Assembly: GCA_018136815.1 (NCBI GenBank)
Contig: CM030945.1
Span: forward strand, 1,928,091-1,992,090
Origin: Isochrysis galbana
Lineage: Eukaryota; Haptophyta; Isochrysidales; Isochrysidaceae
DNA length: 64,000 nt
Reading direction: 5' to 3'
Shown: piece by piece, positions 19,610 through 31,400 of the stretch
Position numbering within the stretch: position 1 is the first letter of the stretch
Layout: each line of letters starts with the position of its first letter
The notes under the pieces: model-generated
Told to the model about the DNA's origin: nothing
Databases searched by the model: none
The model's input: the letters and a program-made list of their open reading frames with translations, nothing else
Position numbers and translations under genes: made by a program

Positions 19610-22600
19610 TAATTACAACTGGGAATATCGGCGGCTGCACTGAGCCGCTGGCCGATGCCGCACGCCGACGCAGGTGAAGACGCAGGTGAAGATGTCCCAG
19701 CAGGCGCGTGCACACCGCTCACAAACACCTTGCCCGTCTCGAGGGACATGAAGATGTTGCCCGTGTGGTAGCGTGCCGGGCCCAAGTAGATGCACTCTTG
19801 TGCTTGCTCCGACAAGTTGTTGTCGCGATACGCCTTGGGCTTCTGCACGATGGCCTTGCAACCGAACACCTTGAGCATGCTCAGGTTGACCGTGTGAGCA
19901 CCCAACGATGTTGCAGCGCTTCTTGGCGGACACGCAAGGGTTCTTCATCGTGAAGCGCTTGCACTCGGACAATGAGCCCGTGCTCAAGAGCGACAAGGTG
20001 CAAGAGATCTGCGATAGCAACTTGATCCGCAAGCAAGAGAGCAACCCGTACGAGCCGTGGGGCAACCCAGCGGAAATCGCGGTCAAGTTGCTCGAGCGCA
20101 CCATGCGACCATTGCTCCTGGGGTGCAATGCTCCCCAAGAGTATTGGGAGTTTGCGCTCTATCCCGCGATGGTGATCATCAACCGCATCCGGTGCCGTTG
20201 AGGAGCTCGGATAGGCGGCGTGCTGTCGGAGGTGTTGTCGCTAGCATCCTCTTCCACCTCCGTGATGGGGCCCGAGTAGGAATGCTCCGAGGGCGTGTAG
20301 TCCGGATCCTCGTGGTCCTCCGGGATGCCAAACGCGTAGATTGAGCCATGCATCTTGCCGTATTGGTCGGTCTTGTCAATGGGGATCTCACCCCCCCTCG
20401 TGGTTTTCCACGGGAACTCGGTGCACTTGATCGATTGGGACAAGGTGCCGGAGGGCCTCCAAGCCAAGATCAAGGCCAACCTCTACGATGCCAAGATGAA
20501 GAAGGAAAACAAGCAAAGTGGTGGACGCCTCACCTTCACCTGCAACAAGATATGTGCAACCACGACCAAGAACACCCAAGATGATGCATTACGTATCCTC
20601 ATCGACTCGGGCGCAACCGGGGCGGACTACTTCAACGACATCAGCTTCTTCCCAGACGGCGTGGATGAGACGCGCACGGACATGGTTGAGGTGGCAAGTG
20701 GCAAGGCAATCAAGACTTGGGGCACCGGCACCGCCAAGTTCCTTGCACTTGTGCGCCCCCAAGCCGGTGCACCCCTTGGATGGCATGTGGTCGAGAAGCC
20801 CGACGCATCCTTTGGCCCATTCAAACGCAACATGCTCTCCACCCACAAGGCGTGCTCACGCAATGATGATATGAAGTGCATCATGGGCAAGGTGAATGGC
20901 TTTGAACTTCCTGGAGGTGCATTCATGCCTTTCACCATGGGTGACGACTCCCAAGGCTTCTATGTGGATGTACGGCCCATCCCCAAGGGCGAGACGACCA
21001 AGGCGTACTCGCTTGGACCGTACACCACCGCCGAGCTCCTCAACGGCGGTCAACACCGAAGACAAGGCTGAAGACAAGAAGATGGAGTATGACACACTCA
21101 AGATGACCAACCTCCAGGAGTTCCCCTCAAGGGAGGAGGTCACCAACCGCTTTGACAACATGTTTGGCATCTTCCAAGGACTCAAGGGCACCGCGCGCGA
21201 AGTCTCCGTGGCCGAGTTGTGCCTCGACATGAAAGCGAGTTTCATTGGATGTGGAGAAGGAGTCCTTCGTGAAGTGGACAAGGCATGGGGCTCCTTGGAG
21301 GTTGAGCACCGCAAGAGGCCTGATATGGTGCACAAGAACCTTGTGGAGGCAGCGGCCATTGCCCATAAGCATGAGGCGGTGCGCTCCACGGTGCGTCCGG
21401 GGCACCGCGCGCGAAGTCTCCGTGGCCGAGTTGTGCCTCGACATGAAAGCGAGTTTCATTGGATGTGGAGAAGGAGTCCTTCGTGAAGTGGACAAGGCAT
21501 GGGGCTCCTTGGAAGTTGAGCACCGCAAGAGGCCTGATATGGTGCACAAGAACCTTGTGGAGGCAGCGGCCATTGCCCATAAGCATGAGGCGGTGCGCTC
21601 CACGGTGCGTCCGGGCCAACGTGCAATGCAAGCGTCCAAGACCGAGGATGACACGGATGCTATCAAGAAGGCCTATGAGGCGGGCTTCAAGGCTGGCCAA
21701 GGTGGGCGTGGAGGTGGTAGGAACAACAACAACAAGGACAAGAAGCCCTGCTCCCACTGCGACCGCATGCACGCGGGCATCTGCTGGTCCAACCCCGACA
21801 CCGCGCACTTGATCGATTGGGACAAGGTGCCGGAGGGCCTCCAAGCCAAGATCAAGGCCAACCTCTACGATGCCAAGATGAAGAAGGAAAACAAGCAAAG
21901 TGGTGGACGCCTCACCTTCACCTGCAACAAGATATGTGCAACCACGACCAAGAACACCCAAGATGATGCATTACGTATCCTCATCGACTCGGGCGCAACC
22001 GGGGCGGACTACTTCAACGACATCAGCTTCTTCCCAGACGGCGTGGATGAGACGCGCACGGACATGGTTGAGGTGGCAAGTGGCAAGGCAATCAAGACTT
22101 GGGGCACCGGCACCGCCAAGTTCCTTGCACTTGTGCGCCCCCAAGCCGGTGCACCCCTTGGATGGCATGTGGTCGAGAAGCCCGACGCATCCTTTGGCCC
22201 ATTCAAACGCAACATGCTCTCCACCCACAAGGCGTGCTCACGCAATGATGATATGAAGTGCATCATGGGCAAGGTGAATGGCTTTGAACTTCCTGGAGGT
22301 GCATTCATGCCTTTCACCATGGGTGACGACTCCCAAGGCTTCTATGTGGATGTACGGCCCATCCCCAAGGGCGAGACGACCAAGGCGTACTCGCTTGGAC
22401 CGTACACCACCGACAAGCACAAGGACATGCACGCCACGCATGAGGAGGCCAAGGAGATTTGGCGCGCGCGCCTTGGATCGCCTAGCGATGAACGCCTCCG
22501 CCGCCTGCCGGACTACTCCGTCGACGTGCCCGCCAACCTCAAGCGCATTCAAGCAAGGAAGGCGGAAGACGTCAACGAGGTCGCGCTCAAGGCCAATGCG

Positions 22601-25600
22601 CAACGCCGACCCGGAGGCGGAGGTGGAGGACCATGGATGACAAACGCCGTCGGGGACGTCATCACCAACGACATCCTCACTATGCCTTGCCGCAGCGTGC
22701 TCACGGGCTACAAGTACGTGGACGTGTTCTACGACGTCTTCTCCGGCCTCGTGTTCGCGTATCCCATGCGCTTCAAGTCGGAGCACCCAACGATGTTGCA
22801 GCGCTTCTTGGCGGACACGCAAGGGTTCTTCATCGTGAAGCGCTTGCACTCGGACAATGAGCCCGTGCTCAAGAGCGACAAGGTGCAAGAGATCTGCGAT
22901 AGCAACTTGATCCGCAAGCAAGAGAGCAACCCGTACGAGCCGTGGGGCAACCCAGCGGAAATCGCGGTCAAGTTGCTCGAGCGCACCATGCGACCATTGC
23001 TCCTGGGGTGCAATGCTCCCCAAGAGTATTGGGAGTTTGCGCTCTATCCCGCGATGGTGATCATCAACCGCATCCCCGGCGCCAAGGATAGTGCTCCTCC
23101 TCTAGTGCGTGCCGGCATCCGCCACACGGTCAACCTGAGCATGCTCAAGGTGTTCGGTTGCAAGGCCATCGTGCAGAAGCCCAAGGCGTACCGTGAGTGG
23201 CGAAAGCTTTCTTGTTACTTGTCTCTTAGGGGTCTCTACCCTTGCACGGTCCGTTGTCCGTTCAAACGACTCAACCGCCGTAACCGACTCAACCGCCGTA
23301 ACCGACTCAACCGCCGGTCACGTAACCGACACAAAAAAACAAAACCCCAACAAGAACAAATGCTTTGCACACCACCTAGCCATAGCTAGGCCTTGGGTTC
23401 ACGACACACATGAAGCCTTGCATGAAGCCTTGCGCTTCTCACCCCCCCTTGACCTGATCCCCCGGAGAAGGGCAACAAATGAGGGATTCGCAAGGCAGCA
23501 AGATCTCAGATGCGAACCATGATCAGCCCACGGAACTTGGTGAACTTGTTCGCCGCTAAGGGCTTCGTCATCATGTCGGCCACATTGAGCTCGGTCTGAA
23601 CGTGGTAGACACGTAAGACATTCTTCTGCGTGAGCTCACGTACGTAGAGCTCACGACGATGGATGTGACGGGCCAAACCCTTCATGATGGGATTGTCCGC
23701 GAGTGCCTTTGCACCCTTGCTGTCGGACAAGAGCGGGCTTGGTTCCGCTTGCTTCCAACCGAGATCCGCGAGCGTGTTACGGAAGTTCTCGATACGCTGC
23801 GAAGCGAGGGAGGCCGCCATCGTTTCCGCTTCGTTGGCCGACAAGGAGATGCTGTTTTGGCGCTTGCTGCCCCAATCGACGAGGCTGCCATTGATAAAGA
23901 TGAGCCAGCCGCTCGTCGAACGTACTACGTCCCACGATGCGTCGACCATGCCGCGTACCATGCCTTCACCTTGACGAAAGAGGCCGATGATAGGGCTATC
24001 GCCATTGTTCTTGTAGTACTTGAGGCCCATGGTGCCACGGTTCTTGAGGTAGAGAAGGCAATGCAGCGCCGCGTGCCAAAGGTTCACGGTGGGGAACGAC
24101 ATCGCGCGGCAAAGTTGGCCCACCGTGTACGAGATGTCGGGGTTGCTCACCACGGCGGCGTAGAGGAGACTACCGACGAGGCCGCGGTACTTGGTGCCAA
24201 ACTTGGGATCGAGCTCCGCCTTGATCCGCTCTTTCTCGTCTTGCGCCTCGACGACGTCCTTGCCGAGGTACGAGTTGCATGGCGTGTCGACGGTGTTGCG
24301 CAGCGTGTCCTCGTACTTGGTCATCTCTTCGAGGTGCGCGCCCACCAACTTGTTGATGTAGTCTCCTTGGTGAAGAATGATTCCATCACTCACTTCCTTG
24401 AGTTGGGCTCCAAGTACTTCATCGAGACCTTCATGCCAAGTGAGCTTGAAGCCATCCTTCTCCATGGCCTCAAACACCTTGCGCACGAGCTTCATGTCAT
24501 TGGAGCCCCACGGCATGTCGTCCACGTACGTGGCCATGACCATGAAGGAATCCTCATCACGGAGTACGTAGAGGCATGGCTCGCTGAACGCCACGATGAA
24601 GCCAAATGCCTCAAGCCACATGGACAACTTGAGCCACCAATTGCGGCCGGATTGCACCAAGCCATAGAGCGATTGTCCCAAGAGGGCCGCTAGCTCTTGT
24701 CCGTGTTCATCGTACTTGCGGTAGTTCTTGGGCATGCGTACCCAAACGCGCTCGTTGGGGGGCAACTCGCTCTGCGTGTACGCGGAGATGGCATCGGCGG
24801 CGCCCTTGTACGTGCACATGATGACGGAGATGACGCAGAAGAGTCGAAAGCCGCCATGGGAGATGGTTGGCGAGTACGAGAGGTCAAAGTCAATGCCCGG
24901 GACTTGGCGGAACCCTTGCACGTACATGCGCGACTTGCGGATGCCGTCGCGCTTGTAGCGGAGGGTCTCACCTAGTGGGATGGCGCGTCCCACTTCCTTG
25001 ATTGGCTTCTCGTCGATGAAGGTCTTGTTGGTCACCAAGGTGTTGTACTCCTTCATGCGTGCCTCCTCCCACAAGTCTTGTTCATCTTGTGGTAGGTACT
25101 TGAGTTGGTGCGGCTTAAAGGGCTTTGGGAAGCCGATGTAGATGGCGTCGTCGCACACCTCGGTCGCCATCAAGATCTTGTGGCACATCGACGCCGAGTA
25201 CTCGCTTGCACTCTCGTCGCCAAAGACAGTGTTGTCGTTGCCCAAGGTGGAGTAGTCCATCACCGTGTACGGGAGCTCCTCTCCCGCGATGCGGCTTGAG
25301 CGGCGTGGTGCGGTGTCCTCCTTGCCATCTTCCGACTCGAATGGCCCGCGTTGCACTTCGCCACTTGGCGTAAGCGTATCGTTATCCTCCTCATCGGACT
25401 CGATGATGCGGCGGTGACGTTGAGGAGCTCGGATAGGCGACGTGGTGTCGGAGGCATTGTCGCTATTGTCCTCTTCCACCTCCGTGATGGGGCCCGAGTA
25501 GGAATGCTCCGAGGGCGTGTAGTCCGGATCCTCGTGGTCCTCCGGGATGCCAAACGCGTAGATTGAGCCATGCATCTTGCCGTATTGGTCGGTCTTGTCA

Positions 25601-27575
25601 ATGGGGATCTCACCCCCCTCGTGGTTTTCCACGGGAACTCGGTCTCCATGAAGGTGGCGTGCACACCGCTCACAAACACCTTGCCCGTCTCGAGCGACAT
25701 GAAGATGTTGCCCGTGTGGTAGCGTGCCGGGCCCAAGTAGATGCACTCTTGTGCTTGCTCCGACAAGTTGTTGTCGCGGTACGCCTTGGGCTTCTGCACG
25801 ATGGCCTTGCAACCGAACACCTTGAGCATGCTCAGGTTGACCGTGTGGCGGATGCCGGCACGCACTAGAGGAGGAGCAGTGTCTTTGGCGCCGGGGATGC
25901 GGTTGATGATCACCATCGCTGGATAGAGCGCAAACTCCCAATACTCTTGGGGGGCATTGCACCCCAGGAGCAATGGACGCATGGTGCGCTCGAGCAACTT
26001 GACCGCGATTTCCGCAGGGTTGCCCCACGGCTCGTACGGGTTGCTCTCTTGCTTGCGGATCAAGTTGCTATCGCAAATCTCTTGCACCTTGTCGCTCTTG
26101 AGCACGGGCTCATTGTCCGAGTGCAAGCGCTTCACGATGAAGAACCCTTGCGTGTCTGCCAAGAAGCGCTGCAACATCGTTGGATGCTCCGACTTGAAGC
26201 GCATGGGATACGCGAACACGAGGCCGGAGAAGACGTCGTAGAACACGTCCACGTACTTGTAGCCCGTGAGTACGCTGCGGCAAGGCATAGTGAGGATGTC
26301 GTTGGTGATAACGTCCCCAACGGCGCTTGTCATCCATGGTCCTCCTCCTCCGCCTCCGGGTCGACGTTGCGCATTGGCCTTGAGCGCGACCTCGTTGACG
26401 TCTTCCGCCTTCCTTGCTTGAAGGCGCTTGAGGTTGGCGGGCACGTCGACGGAGTAGTCCGGCAGGCGGCGGAGGCGATCATCGCTAGGCGATCCAAGTC
26501 GCGCGCGCCAAATCTCCTTTGCCTCCTCATGCGTGGCGTGCATGTCCTTGTGCTTGTCGGTGGTGTACGGTCCAAGCGAGTACGCCTTGGTCGTCTCGCC
26601 CTTGGGGATGGGCCGTACATCCACATAGAAGCCTTGGGAGTCGTCACCCATGGTGAAAGGCATGAATGCACCTCCCGGAAGTTCAAAGCCATTCACCTTC
26701 GATGACGTCCTTGCCGAGGTACGAGTTGCATGGCGTGTCGACGGTGTTGCGCAACGTGTCCTCGTACTCGGTCATCTCTTCGAGGTGCGCGCCCACCAAC
26801 TTGTTGATGTAGTCTCCTTGGTGAAGAATGATTCCATCACTCACTTCCTTGAGTTGGGCTCCAAGTACTTCATCGAGACCTTCATGCCAAGTGAGCTTGA
26901 AGCCATCCTTCTCCATGGCCTCAAACACCTTGCGCACGAGCTTCATGTCATTGGAGCCCCACGGCATGTCGTCCACGTACGTGGCCATGACCATGAAGGA
27001 ATCCTCATCACGGAGCACGTAGAGGCATGGCTCGCTGAACGCCACGATGAAGCCAAACGCCTCAAGCCACATGGACAACTTGAGCCACCAATTGCGGCCG
27101 GACTGCACCAAGCCATAGAGTGATTGCCCTAAGAGGGCTGCTAGTTCTTGTCCTTGTTCATCGTACTTGCGGTAGTTCTTGGGCATGCGTACCCAAACGC
27201 GCTCGTTGGGGGGCAACTCGCTCTGCGTGTACGCGGAGATGGCGTCGGCGGCGCCCTTGTACGTGCACATGATGACGGAGATGACGCAGAACAGTCGAAA
27301 GCCGCCATGGGAGATGGTTGGCGAGTACGAGAGGTCAAAGTCAATGCCCGGTACTTGGCGGAAGCCTTGCACGTACATGCGCACGGGTTGCTCTCTTGCT
27401 TGCGGATCAAGTTGCTATCGCAGATCTCTTGCACCTTGTCGCTCTTGAGCACGGGCTCATTGTCCGAGTGCAAGCGCTTCACGATGAAGAACCCTTGCGT
27501 GTCCGCCAAGAAGCGTTGCAACATCGTTGGGTGCTCCGACTTGAAGCGCATGGGATACGCGAACACGGGGAGGCT
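19610..27575. mobile_element. Ty1/copia retrotransposon mosaic (family 1), broken
   Basis: Fossil copia DNA made of near-identical pieces in both orientations. Plus-strand pieces: integrase (about 19900-20190), protease region (20420-21035), and a longer run (21035-23195) with gag-like sequence, a CCHC-type zinc knuckle, protease and integrase. Minus-strand pieces: the integrase-RT linker region (19620-19905 and 20190-20420), a long run with pre-integrase, integrase, reverse transcriptase and RNase H (26700-23506), a second reverse-transcriptase piece (27385-26700) and an integrase piece (27570-27385). Segments are duplicated within the cluster. No pair of long terminal repeats was recognised. 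The small differences between copies suggest youth. The cluster is broken by many rearrangements. Confidence 0.9.
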
Positions 27576-27582
27576 TGGACCA

Positions 27583-28260
27583 TCATGCCGGCCACTTGAT
27601 GTCACTCACAGTGAGCACATGGCTGTAGTGGGCATGACCAACATTGTGGCAAAAATCACTTACTTGTTGCACGCCTTTCTTTCCACGCACATTTCCACAA
27701 CGAAGATGAACTTGCTTACACCAAACCTTGCGCTTGCTACAAGCTGAAAGAATGTGATCTTCAGTACCAAAAAGAAGATGTCCAATAAGGTGGCCACAAA
27801 GACCATCATCCCAAGAGCATGGCTTATCTGGGAGAGCACTGCTCCAGACATTGCAAATGTGCTTGACATCATATGAGTGGTCGAGGTGGAGCCCAGCAAG
27901 GCGCTCTCCAAGTTCAATTGAGTCAACCTCATTTAGATTGATGCAAATATCATGAGGGCATGGGGAACCTTCAAGTGTGCCAGAACAATGGACCATTCCA
28001 TCAATTGGTTGGAGAGCACGTAGGAACATGGGCTTGTACTCAATCTCTGCAAATTTCACAAAGGCTGTCCATTGTTCTTCCCCAAGGCGCTTGCGCATTC
28101 CACCATGGAAACCAATGCGTGACTTGTTTGCGGTCAATAGGGCACTCCATCTCTTCAGAGCACGAGTATGGCACACTTTGGCTATAGCTGATTGAAAAGT
28201 GGGAGTCTTGTGGAAATGCTTGCAAAAGCCAAGCTGAGGCCGCTCCAAGGCTTGTTCCAT
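27583..28260 (-). CDS. Hypothetical protein, HNH-like Cys/His pattern, possibly truncated
   Basis: An ATG-started frame of 225 codons, beginning MEQALERPQLGFCKHF, squeezed between the copia mosaic and the LRR gene. The middle has CSGTLEGSPCPHDICINL, then LAGLHLDHSYDVKHIC, then SWDDGLCGHLIGHLLFG and VHLRCGNVRG. Paired cysteines around an LDH motif loosely recall HNH-type zinc-bound nuclease folds, and I have an impression that haptophyte genomes carry many proteins of this type; neither point is proven. Its base composition is more AT-rich than the neighbouring host genes. The downstream side runs straight into copia sequence, so the 3' part could be cut off. Function unknown. Confidence 0.45.
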   Translation of the reverse strand: MEQALERPQLGFCKHFHKTPTFQSAIAKVCHTRALKRWSALLTANKSRIGFHGGMRKRLGEEQWTAFVKFAEIEYKPMFLRALQPIDGMVHCSGTLEGSPCPHDICINLNEVDSIELGERLAGLHLDHSYDVKHICNVWSSALPDKPCSWDDGLCGHLIGHLLFGTEDHILSACSKRKVWCKQVHLRCGNVRGKKGVQQVSDFCHNVGHAHYSHVLTVSDIKWPA

Positions 28261-28293
28261 GGTAGTGAGGTTCTTGGCACTAAGTCAACCAAC

Positions 28294-28425
28294 TGTGCAC
28301 GGGACACGGCGGGACACAGCGGGACACGGTGGGACACAGCAGGACGCGGCAGGACACGGCAGGACGCAGCAGGACGCGGCGGCACGTGGCCATATGCAAC
28401 CGGACGCGGCGGGACATGGCAACGC
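28294..28425 (+). repeat. 10-bp minisatellite (GGGACACGGC)
   Basis: About a dozen units of GGGACACGGC, with variants GGGACACAGC, AGGACGCGGC and GGGACACGGT. It lies just past the stop codon of the NACHT-LRR gene. Confidence 0.9.
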
Positions 28426-28448
28426 TTACATATTAAGGCAATTCTCAT

Positions 28449-31400
28449 TCACAACTCTTTACGTTTGAGATTGTTCAAGGCCCCCTTGGATATGGCCTCT
28501 GCAAAGGCCTTCATCCCCTCATCGCCGATTTTGTTGTTCCAGAGACCGAGATTTTCGAGATTGTTCAAGGCCCCCTTGGACAGGGCCTCTGCAAATGCCT
28601 TCATCCCCTCATCACCAATTTTGTTGTAGTGAAGATTGAGATTTTCGAGATTGTTCAAGGCCCCCTTGGATGTGGCCGTTGCAAATGCCTTCATCCCCTC
28701 ATCGCCGATTTTGTTGTAACTGAGATCGAGATTTTCGAGATTGTTCAAGGCCCCCTTGGATATGGCCTCTGCAAATACCATCATGCCCTCATCGCCAATT
28801 TTGTTTTTAGCAAGCACGAGATTTTTGAGATTGTTCAAGGCCCCCATGGATATGGCCTCTGCAAATGCTTTCATCCCCTCAAGGCCAATCTTGTTGCAAG
28901 AGAGATTGAGATCTTCGAGGGCCCCCTTGGATATGGCCTCTGCAAAGGCCTTCATCCCCTCATTGCCAATGTTGTCGTATGTGAGATCAAGATTTTTGAG
29001 ATTGTTCAAGGCCCCCTTGGATAGAGCCTCAGAAAATGCCTTCATTCCCTCATCGCCTATCTCGTTGAAACGGAGATTGAGATTTTCGAGATTATTCAAG
29101 GCCCCCTTGAATTGTGCTGCTGCTAAGAACTCTCTCATTGCCGTGTCATCAATCTGGCATCCATCAAACCTATACGTCAGGAAAAAAAGTCGGGTGGGTT
29201 TGGAAATCAACTAAGACAGCCCAAGAAGCGGAGGGTGCAATCACAAGGTGCACATGTTAGATAGACTTCCAGTTTGATGAGATCGCGCAGTCGCAGGACA
29301 GTGGAAGACGTTGATGCAAGTTCCCTTGTGTCACACAGGCGGTTTGCGCTTCCCCAAACAACTGCCAATGTGCGGATAGGAGTTGATGGATTGTGGAAAC
29401 AAGTGTCGCCAAACTCACCTGAGGATTCTGACCTTTGCTTTTGTCGACTGCATCACTGCGCTCAGCGCAGCGCAACATGCGACTGTGTCAGCTGGATGCC
29501 CAACGTGAATTTCCTCCACAGACAACAGCCCTAACCGCTCGCCTAGTGCGTCGGCAAACCGCTCGCCAAGCCCCCTGCCAAGACGCATCACATTGGCCCA
29601 AAACGCGTCCAGCTGTTCCACAGATTGCATGGGCAGCTTTGTCGCGTCATCTGCTACTGCAAGAGCCACCATGAACTCCTGGAACGACAGGTGCGGCGCC
29701 TGAACCTCGAGAGGCTCCACCTGCAGCACGCTGAGGAGCGGCACGCGGTCCTGCCTAATCTGCTTCTCAAGCCATGGCGCATCACTCTGAACTGCAGCCT
29801 CGATGAACTGGCTGGGAATGACGCGCTGCCGAGCCTTGTGTGCCTCCATGAAAACGAGGCGCAATAGCTCATTCAGCCTGAGTGCAGTTGGCTCCAAGGT
29901 TGGATCAACTTGCTTCTTGGCGCGCGCGAGCATTGCATCAATTGCCACCTGGTACAGATCGGCAACTGATTTTGGCATCTCACGACCAACGCGCACCTCG
30001 GCGATCGAGGCAAGGATTGAGAGCATCAGAGGATTGGACGTGATACGCCGGCCGTTCTCGTCGAGCGGCAGCACATCGCAGATGTACTGCCACACATCGT
30101 TCGCTGCCGCCTCGCGCAGCCGGCGGCCCAGCACTTCACGTTGCTGCTCCTCGCTGAGCGGCTGCAGAGAAGCCCGGCGGAAGGCACGGAAACTCGCGTC
30201 GTCCAAGCCGTTTGGGCGCGACAGGGCCACAATGATGTGGCCCTGTGGTACAAGGGTACGTCGGATGTGTCGCTCGAAGAGACTGCGGAATTCACCACAC
30301 TCATCAAGCCCATCGAGTATGAGCACGGCGCGCCGGCTGAGCATCGCCTGCCGCAGCATGCGCACAACGGCAGGTTGTTGCCCATACTCAACTTGCACGA
30401 AAGCGTCGACCCAGTTCCATGCAGTGTCAAAAATCTCAGGGTTATCGGCTCGCCGCCTCTGCCACAACTGGCCGCGCACGAGGACCGGCACGAGCGAGGG
30501 GGCCTTGGGCACCGAGCCCTTTAGCGCCAGTATGAGCTGACTCGTGAGCGTCGTCTTGCCCGCTGCCGGACCCGCCACGATTAGCAGACATGGGTGTGTG
30601 TGCAGGTCTCCCCGGGCTTGAGACAGACTTGTGTAGTTGTGCAGCACCCAGTTGCACAAGGCGACGGGACCAGCGATGAGCGCATCCGGCGCTTCGCAGC
30701 GGTCGGGATGTGCCATCAACCCTTCAGAGGTAAACCGTGCGGGTTGTTGTGACTTGGCCTCCTTGATGCCTTCGACAACGATCGGTACGCACTGCTGCAT
30801 GACGTCGAGCCTCCGGCCCGAGATGACATCAACAACGTGCGAGTGCTGCGCCTCGAGCAGGTTTTCCCACCACGTGCGCAGTTCGTCAAAGGCTGCGATC
30901 GGTAGGTCCAAGGGCGCGTGGTTCCACGGATGGAGTAGCACGCGGCGAGTGTCTCCGTACACCAAGAGGGCGTGCTCGTGCCTGTTGTGGCCATTCACCA
31001 AGGCCTCGTGCCACTCTCCATGGAGCAATACGGTCAGGCGCTGCTCTGTTGCATAGCGCTGATGGCACACGTCACCGAACAGGTGGAAAGCTAATGCAAC
31101 GGTTTCGACCATCGCGATCCAGGCGTCCTCCAAGCTCAAGATGACAGTCTCAGACCCGAGGGGGCGGAGGAGGGGAGGGCGGCGGCGAAGAGGGAGGTCG
31201 GGGAGAGGGAGGAGGCTGAGAGGGAAGTGGAGAGGATGGCGGCGGAGAGGGAGGCGGAGAGGGAGGTGGCGGGGCTTGGCCACTCCTGTAAGCATGCTCG
31301 CTGAATCTACCACTTCGCGCAAGCGCTGACTCATGGAATCCAACTGAGTCTGGCGCTCCTTCTCCGTGTCCTTCCGTTGCTTTTCCCGCACACCGTCGGC

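Noticed and set aside
23659-24693. 344-codon plus-strand frame
   Set aside because: Lies antisense to the copia reverse transcriptase/RNase H piece; a shadow.
25947-26705. 252-codon plus-strand frame
   Set aside because: Antisense shadow of the copia integrase piece.
28294-28425. CRISPR-like array
   Set aside because: Contiguous 10-bp units without spacers, in eukaryotic DNA; a minisatellite.
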